A DNA stretch of 64,000 bases from Trichoplusia ni (GCF_003590095.1 NC_039481.1:2356001-2420000), one strand, 5' to 3'. Positions 11,512-24,070 are shown, counted from the first letter of the stretch. The notes: generated from the letters alone by a model not told the origin. Numbers and translations: made by a program.

Positions 11512-11630
11512 AACGGTTTACTCACGCGTTATTGGATTTGCCCGACTAGTTTCGGTCTCAACTGGAGTCCTTAATCATGAGCAGACGGTGCGACGGGTCG
11601 CGAGTCCGATAAATACACATGACTAAACTG
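11512..11630. mobile_element. MITE-like repeat with imperfect terminal inverted repeats
   Basis: The head AACGGTTTACTCACGCGT and the tail ATACACATGACTAAACTG are imperfect inverted copies of each other, bounding about 119 bp. Inside are GCCCGACTAGTTTCGGTC and CGACGGGTCGCGAGTCCGA. The same head motif recurs at 5250-5277 and 21628-21684. There is no coding capacity. This looks like a short non-autonomous, inverted-repeat-bounded family. I recognise the wording from other lepidopteran sequence but cannot assign a superfamily. Confidence 0.65.
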
Positions 11631-12403
11631 AAAATTAGTTAAAATTAATTTAACAATGAGTCATCCTCATAAAAGTTACTAAAAAAAATATTACTAGTAA
11701 GAGAAATTAATTTGAAGCTGAAATCGTATAATAATAAAATAAGTTGATCGAAGTTTGATTTATTGTTAACCACTTACACGTATTTTAATAAAACTGAACC
11801 AGTATTTACGATAAATTGTATTGGAAAGTTGATCAATTACCTACGTTTTTGTGAACAAAATTGACTTGTTAGGTATATTTTATTTTATAATTTGTCAGCG
11901 TTTTAGATCAATTAGATTAGTATTGACGTAATATTTGTGTATAGACGTTGTTTTTTTATTAAATGAACATCTTTTTTTATGTCTGGTTTGGTCTTGAAGA
12001 TTCTTAATTTTTATACTTGAAGATTTTAGCTAGATTTCGAGAAAGAAAATCAAATGACCCAATTGAGTCTCATAATAGACATTTTGAAAAAGTCATGTAT
12101 TTTAAATGGTCCAGCATTGTCGTCCCAATTGCCAATTAAGAATTTAAATTCAAGATTCTTATCTCGACAAAGATCTAAAATTTAACATATGAGTGACAAA
12201 GCACGTCCACAATTAAGTGGGCAGTCATTCAATAAGCACAAATTGTATGAAGTGTGGTATTATCCTATTAAATGGCCGTGTCAGTTAATTTGTTCATGAG
12301 AATGAACCGCATCCGTCTTGCGAAGGAAATTGGTATAACTAGGTAGCCGCGATTTCGTTTCGGAGAAATCATACACCTAATTCTAGTCAATTTAATTTAT
12401 AAG

Positions 12404-12486
12404 ACCAGGCTATACATGTCCCACTGCTGGGCACCGGCCTAAAACTGTCTTATTGGGAAAGTTTGAACATTGTCCACCACAATGGT
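12404..12486 (-). mobile_element. RTE-type LINE 3'-end fragment
   Basis: The plus strand reads ATGTCCCACTGCTGGGCACC, then GGCCTAAAACTGTCTTATTGGG and TGTCCACCACAATGG. This is the classic wording of a lepidopteran RTE 3' terminus seen from the reverse strand. The fragment is short, without a tail duplication or ORF, and is probably 5'-truncated and old. Flanks from 11631 and to 13505 contain nothing else recognised. Confidence 0.65.
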
Positions 12487-13505
12487 TAAAAAAACAAAGA
12501 CAATAAACTAGCAACATGCATCACAAAATTTAAACCGTTTGACATTTTCTTTTCTTCGCATGTTGCAATATTTTTTAGAAAAGGTAAAACTAACTAATTG
12601 TAAAATTTAAATTAAAAGAATAATAATCGGAATTTGGATAACGAACATTTTTCAATAAATATGATGGGATACAAGATAGAGCTGAAACAACTATTTATTA
12701 ATAAATTTACTTAGCTGCGATACTGCAGAATATTAAAGGTAAAATAAATAAATCAAAAATCCGTTTATACATAAATCAACATTTCATTATTCCTATTGGT
12801 ATTTTAACAAAAGCATAACTCATACCAAACAGTTATTGGTTGACAATAAGGTTAGCAATAAATTCCTGAACAGCAATAAATAATAAAACGATGCATTTAA
12901 GTTACATTAATGTTCACAAAACTTAGGCTGAATCAATTTGTTCAGTTACTGAAACGCTCAGTAAAGTTACTAACTATAAATCAAACAGTCAGATAAAGTG
13001 TTTTAGGATAATGTTGGTCTAAGCTCAAAACTTTCCAGCTACGGAATCCGAAGATTACTAAGTTTATGAAAAAATCTAAAGCTTCAAACATTTTGGAAAA
13101 CGTCATTGAAATTTAATCTTTGACCACTTTCGAAAGTCATCTATATTAAAAACTATGTACGAGTATTATAATTTAAGTAATACACCTGGATTTACTGATT
13201 TTTTTAGGTCTAACTTACTTTAAAACGATATGAAATTTGATGGGTGCTTTTTTAATATTTCGATACAACATTAAATAATACCCAAATAAATGAAATTTAC
13301 CACTTAAATACATCACTCGTTTACTTATTTATTGCTTGTATAAAAAAAACAAGAATTTTAAATCTATGGAGCATAGATACCATCAAAATTGTTCCCAAGC
13401 CAATTTGATAAAACTCAGATAAACATGTAACACTGACAGCCGAAAAAACGAAACTAAACTGGGACCAAATTCTTCGATTTCGACAGCTAATCCATCGTCA
13501 ACCTT

Positions 13506-13739
13506 TTAAAGTAATTGAACATCTTCATGTTTGTCATCAACAAATTCTAACGTTTCTTTTTCCCCAATAAAAGGATCGTTTACTGTGATACCTTCGCTGT
13601 CATTCATCACTTGAACCTTATCCAATAAGACAAAGAGCTCATCACAATGGGATCGGAGGGCTTTCCTCGGAGCGACTGTTCACTCCCTAGGGCCCTTTGT
13701 AATCTGCATCGACGATTTGTGTTCCGCACAATAGGGGGA
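13506..13739 (-). pseudogene. Possible coding remnant of unknown family with one in-frame stop
   Basis: Read on the minus strand, one frame is open for 77 codons except for a single TGA at 13680-13682. It ends in TAA at 13506-13508. Downstream of the TGA it encodes 57 residues, beginning TVAPRKALRSHCDELFVLL and ending LEFVDDKHEDVQLL. The composition is acidic and protein-like, with a mixed hydrophobic/charged pattern and little AT-driven Lys/Asn/Ile bias. Upstream of the TGA the frame continues with CAEHKSSMQITKGPRE. I do not recognise a domain. It could be a decayed retrocopy, an old element tail, a terminal exon with an artefactual stop, or chance. Confidence 0.35.
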
Positions 13740-14828
13740 TCATTTAGGTTCTCCTTGCCTCCAGAAATGTATTTTGGTATAACTTGAGATGTTAAATGTT
13801 TGGTGTTGGAAATTTGCTTCTATGTATGTCTGTTTCAAATGAATTTATTGTATTAGTTGTGTTAGTAACAAGGTTTACTTTATATGGATGATCTTTGATT
13901 GGGATGCTTTAGAATGAAACTGATATATATTTGCCAGGCAGTCGAATACTAAATAAGTTTAATTTAAACATTTTACCTAAGTAATAGGTGCATACTAAAT
14001 TCGTAATGTTTGTTAAAAATATGTAACATAAGTGTCATTATAAGTAGTTATTTTCTATCGAGTTGAAACCTAAAAATAATTTGCAAGCAAATGAGATCAC
14101 AAAACCATTTCCATTTACTAACGTACTCTACATATAAGACTTCTCTTTCCGAAAGCTACCGGGATATCAAAGCAACCTCCGAATGTTTTAATTTCAATCA
14201 ACCGTTTCAGTACACAACACAAAGCGCAAACAATCAACGTCTATCAATCACACCGAAGATCTAACGTTACTTGACAGCCAGAATGAAATTGCCGTTTACA
14301 AACCTCTCCAAATATATGATTCAATTTCCATCTCTTTGCTCTGTGAGACGGGCTTCAGTATTGTCTAAGTCTGCCAACCTTTAATCTATATCATCAATTC
14401 TCAGTGTCTCCCCACGACCCTTAAGCCCCCTTTACGTTTCGGACGCTTTAATGCACTTAAAATATTCTATAGTGTCATAAAAGGAGAGTAAGTTACGAGC
14501 TCTGGAGAATAGTCTCGTGTTTTAGTGATGTTACTAGATATATTAAACTACGCTGAGTCATGAATAAATATTCTCTGATATTTGAGAGGTTGGAAAACAA
14601 TTTTGTTTTCATGTATTACTAAAGAGTAATTTTATTTCAAGAATATTGCAGGCGTGCTTATAAAGGTTACAGCCGACAAACTGATAAAGTTTCGCAGAAA
14701 AATTCAATTGAATATAAAATTTTCATCTCGAACTTGAATTTACAAAAGTTTAAATAAAATATACATTAAGAGAAACACTTGTCAAACATTAAAACAGTTG
14801 GCTCACTAATTCTTATTCACGGCTATAT
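13740..14828. other. Non-coding stretch
   Basis: Nothing supported beyond AT-rich sequence. A slightly GC-richer patch lies at 14240-14460 without an open frame. Confidence 0.5.
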
Positions 14829-14899
14829 TCCGAGCGGAACATCTCGGAACACTTCAGAACTTGGTCCTGCATATCGTGTTCCGTTGCACATCACTACAG
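14829..14899. mobile_element. hAT-like terminal fragment
   Basis: The right end reads GTTGCACATCACTACAG. In reverse complement this resembles the CAGTGATGTGCAAC type of hAT terminal repeat. The interior has repeated CGGAACA/GTGTTCCG words that are partly palindromic (CGAGCGGAACAT ... CGTGTTCCGTTGC). No matching left terminus or 8-bp duplication was found, so this is a partial relic and the class is tentative. Confidence 0.35.
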
Positions 14900-17800
14900 T
14901 TCCACACTCCCGGGATTAATAGTGGAACTAGTTTTACTATCTGCTTTTATATAGTTATATTATATGCTTTTCGTTACGCTACTGAGTCCCGCTAAATCCT
15001 GCGAGTCGCATTTATTATTATAATGTTCGGCATTAATTTTGCTTTCGAACTTTGATTCTCTTGTTGGTTATTTAAAGTTTTAGGCACAGGAAATTGGTGG
15101 TTTGGCCGGAACTTTTCAAGGTTTGACTTCAATTTAATAGGTATAGTTATGGAAGAGAATAACTAAATATTAATTTTATTAGTAAAAGTAAATAACTATC
15201 AAATATGTTTTATTACACCAGTTAAATTAAAAGCCTGCAACGGATAAGGTATCTAAACATCAATATATCGAAACAAACAGAATCGATTATAAAACTCAAT
15301 CATTACGAGTGAATGATATAAATTCGTATCGAATCGGACACACCGCGTTATCGGCCGAATTGAATCGAGTTGATAATCGATTCGGGCATGTTTGATTACG
15401 AGTGTTTGCTCGTTTGTGCCCGCTGATTGCAAAACGTCAAATTGAATAATCGTGTTGCAATTATTGCCGTCAACATTTTCAATGTTTACATCCATTTGTT
15501 AGTCGTGGAGATTTACATAATTTTCGGGACGGTTATGTGTGGAATAAATTGTTTGTGAAACTTGGCTGGCGACGCCATGTTTTTTTTGCTTACTCTATGC
15601 GCTCGAGCCGTTCATTTTTTGATACTGATGAAATACAAGTAAGCTGATGATTTTTTGGTTATTAAAGCTATTGTTATTACTGACAAAAAAGGGGTAAAGA
15701 AAGCGAATACTACTATAATACTTTTCAAAACATTCGTAAAAAACAGTAAATCTGTATGTAAAACTGATCACAAACTTGAATACACAAATCGGAAAAGTTG
15801 AAACACTCAACAAAGTACATTTCCTCGTCTCACATTTTTAAAAAGTTCATAATTTCCATATCCATATTCACAAGTCCAATCACCGCATGTAACAACGCAA
15901 ACATTTAATGAACAAAAAACATCGTACAATAAACTGACAACAGGTGCGGTTTGTTCCTAATCAGTTATTCAGGCAACGTCACAATTCATTATTCTGCTCT
16001 CGTTCGTATATACGTCAAAATGTAGAGGTCTGTTTGACAAAATTAAGCGGCTCCCGCTTAAAGCAGTCAAGGGTACGCGATTTATTTTTGGTGCGACTGT
16101 TGTTTTAGGTGAAATTTTAATATGTAACGTTAATAACGACGTCAGATGAAATGATGTTGTGTTGGATATAATATGAGTTTTAAGTGCCTCGATTTGGAGA
16201 GTTTTGTAGAGGCTTAGAGAATGTAATATTAAAGAAAATGTTTGCCACTCAACACATCCAGTTTTAAAGTACAGTGGCCCCATAAATATTCGAAATTAAA
16301 TTACCATCAAATTGAAATCTTAACACTGAAATAGAATAATTTAAAATAGTTACTGAAATATTTTATGCACCCCAAAATTCAGTCTTGATGGAATCAAAAT
16401 TGAGTTTACATCATCCAATTTGGATTCGCGGGGTGACCTCATCGCACGCAATCAGCTGTTCAAACGCGAAAATATCTTTAGCAAACATAAACAGACGGAA
16501 TGCGTACCGAATTCGGTTGTATCAAGCCGATAGACGAGTACGAAACGAACTGCCCAATTAGAAACATACCAATAATGAGTTGTCAAAACAAGGGTTACAA
16601 TCCGCAACCGCTGGAATGTTATTCAATCCTATTTCTTCAACTTTAAGGTGCAATATCCTTCGTTACAAATAAAAATTGAGTTCTGTAAATTTAATGCCAA
16701 AGTTGAATTGTGAAAGTTTAGTTTACGTTGCGTAGGATTTGTTTAAAGTTTTAAAGCAGATCCACCAATTAGCGTGTTGCTCTTTTTGGTTTGAAATTGT
16801 ATTTCATTTGAGTTTGTTCCGGTTAACCGCACAGGAAACTGAAAAAGGGTTTATGCTTTAAAAGAGCAAAGATTTTCGACATCATCTCGATATCGATTTC
16901 AGTACCAGAATTCTTTGTCCAAAAATTTCTTTTCCACCTTAATGGGTACTTAAATTGACGAAGAGGTGTAGAGAGATGAAATATAACTCAACGCATCATA
17001 AAATATGAAGTGTCAAATCCTAACTGATGCCATTTTCAAAACCGAGGAGGTCACAAGTTGAAATGTCGACTTTAATGGCTTTATTAATCTTCGATGTAAT
17101 TTCCTTGTGAGTGATGGATGGTGACTGATGACATCGAAAGGTTATCACTGAGGGATGAAACTGATGCAAGTCTGCTCAACATCGGTCCATATGAAAATTA
17201 TACTTGCAGGTTTTGTAATGGCTGTTAATAACGTTTCATGATTTTGGAAATCTTTAGCTCTCTTTATAAAAATGACAAGATAGAACGGGACTTGTAGCAG
17301 AGAAAACTAATTTTCATATTTAAGCGATTTTTTCATCGGTGACTGTTATTGAAGTTTTCCTTTCAATGAGATCTTACTTGGATTGTTCAAAATGATTCTA
17401 ATTTTATGCTTTTTCTTTTGTCATGTTCGCAACAAAATCTTTCCGCAACCTTGAAAATCATCAACAGATATTGTTACGTGTTATATCTCGTTACAGGCAT
17501 AACTATTGGATTGTAATTAAATTGAGGACATACGTGACTTAGAAGGGTCATGAAGGCTTAGGAGAACTCGCACTGACTTAATTGGATATGACCTTTGAGG
17601 TCACACGTGTACTGGAATTATGCATGAATTTGGAATATTAGGGGCAGGATACACCATGCAGAAATTTACAAATAACAGTAAATTTCACAAAAAAATACAG
17701 GGACACTTAATACATTATTTAAGTCAAGATCATACATTCTTAGTCACTTAAAGTAAGTAGAAAATGTAGATACGTTACATACTCAAAGGTTTTTTTTTTA

Positions 17801-20316
17801 TGTTTATTATTAAAACTCCACGAATAAATATAATAAGTATGCACTCACGAGTCACGATAGTTCTCGAAACGGGACTCACCTGCAAACGACAGACATTTAT
17901 ACATTAGACGATGTAGACTTTGCTTAGGGCGCAATAAGTGGGTTTTCTATTCAAACCACATTTCTTTATAAAAAAATGTAAAAACCCTCGTCGTCCATGC
18001 AAAGAGCGGCTTTCATACGCGGGGTCAAAATACCGTGGGGTGCGAGTGATAAGTGAGGGCGGGATGTGTTCCCTCCATCATTTTAGCGTTATTTATAGTA
18101 TTGGTACTGTTTTTTATCGTTTTTAGTGCATTTAGGGGCAATGGGCTTACTGCTGGTAGTTCTCAATCCTGTCGATTTATGCGTGTTGGTTTAACCTTTG
18201 TACTGAGAAATTTTTGGTACGTTCTTGGTGCATTTCGCTTGGTAAAAAGTTCTTAAGTGTATTTAAAACGTTTTAAGTCAATGTCATTAAATATTCGTTT
18301 GCACTTCTACTTCATTGACAATATAGACTGGCGGACTTTATGCCTGAAGAAGTCTCTATATTATAATCTGTAGTACCTAATATTACCAGGTATGGAATTT
18401 AGCTTTAAGGTTACTGTAACCATCGTCGAATAAAGAATTCTTGAAGATTCGTATTTCCTATGTGATATATTATTTAGGTTTTTTCCACTACTTTCTCTTT
18501 AATATACATAGTCGGCGAATATACTTGACTTACTAAAATCATGTTCCTCGCCCAAGTTGGCAAGTTGACCTTTCCGCCAAACTCTTATTACAAGATATGA
18601 ATAACTTAACATCGTCGAGGCCCACCGGGCATTTTACTTTGCGCTAAAGGACCCACAACGCGTTCAACACAAGAATGATTTCAAAACAACCCTTCGCCTG
18701 TGATTGCTAAAGGCTAGGTACGAATATCAAGTTACTTTAAATGTAAGAAATACAAACGGGAAAATTAAATAAAAATAATACATTTTATGAGTAATATTAA
18801 TTTGGTAGGTTATTATACCAAACGTAAAACCTCGTGTGGAAAGCAGCATAGCTAAGATTCCTTCATAGCTCTGTTCGGTTAGAGGTTTAAGACTCTTGCG
18901 AACATATTGTGCATCAACTATCCGATCAAAACGTGGTTTTAATTTAATCTTTACAAGACAAACTAGCGAATTTACTCCCTTACCATAACAGAAATAGGCT
19001 GCCCTAAAAATAGGCCGTCATTCACACGATACTGATACAGGCCGACTAAACTTTTGAAATGGAACTCTATTCAGTTTGAGGAAATAAACAGCGGTACTTT
19101 GTGGCAGATTTAGTGCCAGCGATGTACGGCTATGTTTTATTGGTAGTTTCGACTGGTAGCGAGATAGGTAAATTGTTACTGGTGATTGGTGACGTAATAG
19201 ACGACTTTCAGGAAAGTTTTTTATTACTTGCATTTATTTGATTGGAATATCTTCGTCCAAATGCAATGACAACAACTATATCTTTCTTATGTTTTTTACA
19301 CTGAAAGAAAGATCACCATTGTGCCGTTTATGCTGTTTATGCACGTTAAGTTATTTATAGCTTATTTCAATCTTTCTTTATTTTTAAAGTTAAAAATAAA
19401 GCAAAGGGCTAAATTTAACCCATCAAAAACAAACTTAAACATATGTTTTGTGTCTGGTTAACTCTGTTTTATAATGTACACCCAAACTATTAAACCAAGC
19501 ACTTAATGCATTGATACATTATTAGCGTAGTAGTAAACCGTTAAACCTCATTTTTGTTTAAGATTGTGAAACCCGCGGCCTAAACTCTGCCACCAGGTGA
19601 TGCATCAACCATAAATTAAGAAGTGAAGTAGCAGAAAAGGATATTTTATTAAGCATATGCATAATACTTAATTTCCCAAAGAAAATATCACATTTTTCAA
19701 TTTGATATTTAAACATTTACATTGTCAATCCAATGTTTATGTATCCACCACTGATTACATTATCATCACTTCGTCACCGAATATCGTGTTACCGTGATAC
19801 AGAAATTCGTTTACAAACACACAGATGTGCACGCACATAAGCGTCACCTAAGTAACGTGATACAGCACTGTCAGTAGGGAACTGGGGACTAGGCTCCCCT
19901 ACCACGGTCTCATAACGAAAAAACCTCGCAGTTGAGGAAGCGAGAGAGCGCACTACACTGTATAGGGCGGTATCTCTCTCTACAACCGCAATAGTTGTAA
20001 TTTAAAATGTGGTGGTAAAAGAATAGACGCCAATACCCCGCCACACTTTCATTGTTCAGACAAAGATTAGTTTAGAAAAGTTATGCAGATACGACACTCG
20101 ATACGATCGTGTTTTATTTGTGAATTATTTGAAAGCTTCTGCTAGTTTATGATGCTTTTATTTGATTGTTTCGCCTGAAGCTTGCAATGGATTTGAAAAT
20201 TTGTCTTGTATTTTCGTTATTTTTAAAGAATACAAATGAAAAGTGTTTTAAGTTTACAAAAATATGCAATTGAAGTCTTTATTTTTATTTCATAATATGT
20301 AGAAATATAGACCAAG
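14900..20316. other. Non-coding stretch up to the assembly gap
   Basis: No gene is supported. Small frames at 15253-15495, 15969-16283, 17938-18256 and 19018-19233 have no family resemblance. At 17879-17880 the minus strand carries GTTTGCAG joined to GTGAGT, a weaker copy of the acceptor-donor fusion seen at 42.65 kb. A promoter-like patch at about 19915-20000 holds GAGAGAGCGCAC, a TATAGGG word and a CTCTCTCT run, but nothing anchors it to a gene. Confidence 0.45.
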
Positions 20317-21316
20317 NNNNNNNNNNNNNNNNNNNNNNNNNNNNNNNNNNNNNNNNNNNNNNNNNNNNNNNNNNNNNNNNNNNNNNNNNNNNNNNNNNNN
20401 NNNNNNNNNNNNNNNNNNNNNNNNNNNNNNNNNNNNNNNNNNNNNNNNNNNNNNNNNNNNNNNNNNNNNNNNNNNNNNNNNNNNNNNNNNNNNNNNNNNN
20501 NNNNNNNNNNNNNNNNNNNNNNNNNNNNNNNNNNNNNNNNNNNNNNNNNNNNNNNNNNNNNNNNNNNNNNNNNNNNNNNNNNNNNNNNNNNNNNNNNNNN
20601 NNNNNNNNNNNNNNNNNNNNNNNNNNNNNNNNNNNNNNNNNNNNNNNNNNNNNNNNNNNNNNNNNNNNNNNNNNNNNNNNNNNNNNNNNNNNNNNNNNNN
20701 NNNNNNNNNNNNNNNNNNNNNNNNNNNNNNNNNNNNNNNNNNNNNNNNNNNNNNNNNNNNNNNNNNNNNNNNNNNNNNNNNNNNNNNNNNNNNNNNNNNN
20801 NNNNNNNNNNNNNNNNNNNNNNNNNNNNNNNNNNNNNNNNNNNNNNNNNNNNNNNNNNNNNNNNNNNNNNNNNNNNNNNNNNNNNNNNNNNNNNNNNNNN
20901 NNNNNNNNNNNNNNNNNNNNNNNNNNNNNNNNNNNNNNNNNNNNNNNNNNNNNNNNNNNNNNNNNNNNNNNNNNNNNNNNNNNNNNNNNNNNNNNNNNNN
21001 NNNNNNNNNNNNNNNNNNNNNNNNNNNNNNNNNNNNNNNNNNNNNNNNNNNNNNNNNNNNNNNNNNNNNNNNNNNNNNNNNNNNNNNNNNNNNNNNNNNN
21101 NNNNNNNNNNNNNNNNNNNNNNNNNNNNNNNNNNNNNNNNNNNNNNNNNNNNNNNNNNNNNNNNNNNNNNNNNNNNNNNNNNNNNNNNNNNNNNNNNNNN
21201 NNNNNNNNNNNNNNNNNNNNNNNNNNNNNNNNNNNNNNNNNNNNNNNNNNNNNNNNNNNNNNNNNNNNNNNNNNNNNNNNNNNNNNNNNNNNNNNNNNNN
21301 NNNNNNNNNNNNNNNN
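20317..21316. other. Assembly gap (1,000 Ns)
   Basis: An unbroken run of exactly 1,000 N, the default size used for scaffold gaps of unknown length. True distances across it are unknown. Any open frame spanning it is an artefact. Confidence 0.99.
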
Positions 21317-21627
21317 TGACTAATATTTGTGATTATGTATTTAATGGAAGGACTAATTAGATAATTTAATAAACCGTAGGGCATAATCTTTCCTTAAAAA
21401 AATCTTCTGTACAAAGACAGATATAATTATATAATATTTATGCGTTTCTTTTACATAGTTTCTTCAAAATTTTTTTTCGAGAATAACTGTTGAGGAATTT
21501 TCGTTAGTCTGATGCATAATGATTTATATAAAACCTTTTGACCAACTCTCATTTTTATCGGGAAACTAATTCGGTTTGACTAGCAATCCCGCTTCCACGA
21601 CGCTGAATCAGCTTATAACGAACGACT

Positions 21628-21684
21628 CCGATTGAGCCAGAAACTAGTCGTGCGATCACGATAAATACGCGTGAATAAATCGTT
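21628..21684. mobile_element. Second copy of the AATACGCGTGA-terminal repeat
   Basis: AAACTAGTCGTGCGATCACG followed by ATAAATACGCGTGAATAAAT is the reverse-complement counterpart of 11515-11560 with several substitutions. Upstream material from about 21570 (CGGTTTGACTAGCAATCCCG) may belong to the same unit, but it cannot be aligned confidently. Confidence 0.55.
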
Positions 21685-22241
21685 ATTTATTAAATCGACT
21701 GACGATCACAATTTGTTTTTGTTAAATTTACTTTGACTGGGTTTCGTTGTATTATTTTTAGGCGATAAACAATGCTGGTACAGTAACAGATGTTTGTGAA
21801 ATAACAAGAGGAAGGGCAGAGCCGATATATGTATAGAAAACTTGTGTTTCGTGTGTTTGTTTTCTCTGAGTATTAGATAAGGAAAAATTCTGAAAGCTGA
21901 AGCTGTAATCTGTGATGATGTTTAAATAAGACGCACTCAAGAGATCTGTTTGATTTTGCGGTTGGTATTCAATAATATTGTTTTAACAACAAAAACATAC
22001 AACCGACTTCAAATAATAAACTTATTAAATTGATTTAATATTTCAAACTTGATTACATTGATAGAAAAAATAACAGCTATTTCATGATCGAAATCATGGG
22101 TTCAGACAGTCCAAATTTCTGAGGAAACAAACGCAAAATACAGATCAATTGAGAACCTCTTCTTCTTTGCTCTTTTTTTTCGGTTGATAAATCTCGAGTT
22201 TTATCCAATCGATTATGATAGGTAAGCAGAGGCCTGAACGC

Positions 22242-22351
22242 CACGTCTTAAAGTGATATTCGAAGAGTCGTAGTCGAAAAGAGATGCCGCTCTACGCCAT
22301 GTATTGCGCTGTCACGTTTCCACAAACATAATAATATTACGCTAAGACGTG
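22242..22351. mobile_element. MITE-like unit with 9-bp terminal inverted repeats
   Basis: CACGTCTTA at 22242-22250 is perfectly inverted at 22343-22351 (TAAGACGTG), bounding 110 bp. The interior GATGCCGCTCTACGCCAT and GCGCTGTCACGTTTCC is wording I associate with a widespread moth/butterfly repeat, as is the upstream GTAAGCAGAGGCCTG. No coding capacity and no clear target-site duplication. Confidence 0.55.
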
Positions 22352-22618
22352 TTGGTCGGCCCTAAGAATTTAACAACAGATTCTCTTGATCATTTACAAT
22401 CTGATCAGACATTTGTCGTTACATAATTAATAAAGCACATTATAAGCGATATCGTGGATACACTGATTATTAGGGCTGGCTGGTTTTGTGTGAAATGCGA
22501 ATTATGTTTCTATTGCTATCTTCATAACGTTTAGTTGTGACTCACTTATTAGAACTATAATTGAACTGAAACTGTTATTATGAGAAGATGTTTTTTAAAC
22601 GACTCCCGTAGTAAGAGC

Positions 22619-22738
22619 ATTTAGAACACGCATTCGTGGATCACACAAATGCTTGTCTTACGCAGGGATCTAACCCGCGACGAATCAAGCAGTGTGTTTG
22701 GCGTAGTGACCTACGTCACTCAGCTATCCGTGCAGTCG
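22619..22738 (-). mobile_element. tRNA-derived SINE, degraded
   Basis: On the minus strand the unit starts CGACTGCACGGATAGCTGAG, which contains an A-box-like TAGCTGAGTG. It continues through CACTACGCCAAACACACTG to a B-box-like GGGTTAGATCCC, then to GTGTGATCCACGAATGCGTG. This is the head and proximal body of a lepidopteran SINE. A second relic of the same family lies at 55711-55822. The B box has drifted from GGTTCGATCCC, so pol III activity is unlikely. Confidence 0.75.
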
Positions 22739-23739
22739 CATTCTCTATCTGAGTCAAATTCTCTAAACTTATGCCAAATAGTCACGGAGAAAATATACTT
22801 CTATTCTATGTTCTATCAATAAGAGCTCATGTCATCCGAACACAACGCAACATTCCGACCTACTTCAGTAGAATATATGAACTTACAATCAATTTCTAGA
22901 CCATTGTTGAGTTAGACAATCTATCAGCATAATCATTTAGCTTTGACCGACTACAGAAGATTGTTGTTCGTTGTTTACTTACAGTATGACGCGTTTGGGA
23001 AGTAATTGACGTATATTAGGTATTTATAGCACATAGTTCTGATTCTTGGTTAAAAATTAGATGTAAGAGAATTCTAGAGAAGTCTTAGATTTTTTTTTTG
23101 TTGTATTTTTGGAACTAAAGTCAATTAATAATTAGTTAATTAATATAATAATATTCTCCACAATAAACTATTTCAACGTTTTGGAAATGCCTGAAACGGG
23201 TCTCTTTGAAATCTTATGTTTTGGTTTTGTTTGATATCCTTGCATCTTGATTTGATAACTATTGTGAAAGAATCGGTTATGAAAATCATTGTAATGTCTG
23301 GATTGCTAATTCTATCTAATAATTAATAATTTGGATCTAATCATAATAATGTTGATTTTGACTTAAAATGAAGGGTACAAAGAAAAGTGGCCTGTAGTCA
23401 TTTTATAAAAAAAACTACGAGCCTTTCATAAACCCCAAGTTAAGGAGGGGGGGGGGGCTCTTGACGTCACACTTTCTGATGAAGGGAAGTCGCTGTCAGC
23501 CTTATTAGTTTATAGATTCTGTGCTGTCACGTGATAAGTTTGTAAACAATCATTCGACATATATAAAACACACAAATATATCTAAGTGACATTGGCATTA
23601 GTTTGTTTACAGGTTCTATGACATCACATTATGGCCGTAATTATTACAACGGTTTGGAACCCAACATTTTTTTTATTAAAATAATTGAGTCTAGGCCGCT
23701 TGGAATTTAGTTAACTAATTTTATTAGGTTTGTTTGTCG
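22739..23739. other. Non-coding stretch with poly-G run
   Basis: Mostly AT-rich. There is an 11-G run at 23447-23457 next to CTCTTGACGTCACACTTTCTG and a further CTGTCACGTGATAAG word. These could be an old repeat, but no boundaries can be drawn. No gene seen. Confidence 0.45.
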
Positions 23740-23807
23740 GTCGTCCGGGTCGAGTCTGGATGAGGCTAGCACATTACCGTAGAAATTGGCACAAAAAAGG
23801 GGAGGCA
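23740..23807 (+). mobile_element. RTE LINE C-terminal coding fragment, interrupted by the copia element
   Basis: Plus-strand codons read VGRPGRVWMRLA, then RRNWHKKGEA. This is clearly the RTE C-terminal wording (GRPPARWTDDL ... GEAYVQQW) with the segment between GRP and WMRLA deleted. The fragment stops at 23807, exactly where the copia-type LTR begins. The RTE end does not resume on the far side (25299 onward), so the insertion is associated with loss or exchange of flanking DNA. Confidence 0.75.
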
Positions 23808-23926
23808 TATTAAAACACGTTGGATATTTTCCATGAACTATATTTGACTTGACAATCAACATAACAGAGACAAACATAGATTACATAGCTACAAGACATT
23901 AAAACCTATTTTGATACATACTAACA
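23808..23926 (-). repeat. Copia-type 3' LTR (119 bp)
   Basis: On the minus strand it begins TGTTAGTATG and ends CGTGTTTTAATA. It differs from the other LTR only by having TTGAC twice in tandem (plus strand, near 23845-23854). The ends TGTTA...TAATA are one base short of the canonical inverted TGTTA...TAACA. It is flanked on the internal side by the polypurine tract at 23927-23935. Confidence 0.88.
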
Positions 23927-23935
23927 CCCCCACTT
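23927..23935 (-). other. Polypurine tract of the copia-type element
   Basis: On the minus strand AAGTGGGGG lies immediately before the 3' LTR's TGTTAG. This is the expected position for the plus-strand priming site. Confidence 0.7.
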
Positions 23936-24070
23936 ATCAAAATAATCAAAACATTACTGACATAGTACAACACCCACTATATAAATAAACTTAAAATGCT
24001 TTACATGTCATTAGTACACCATTTAGAAAAACAGTAGAGTTATACTCATTCCCATACTACAAATACATCA

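Noticed and set aside
20290..21384. 364-codon minus-strand open frame
   Set aside because: It is almost entirely the 1,000-N gap and contains no readable codons beyond its ends.
23447..23457. 11-G homopolymer as a possible G-quadruplex or switch
   Set aside because: A single run without the other G tracts needed for a quadruplex. Possible sequencing-length error.
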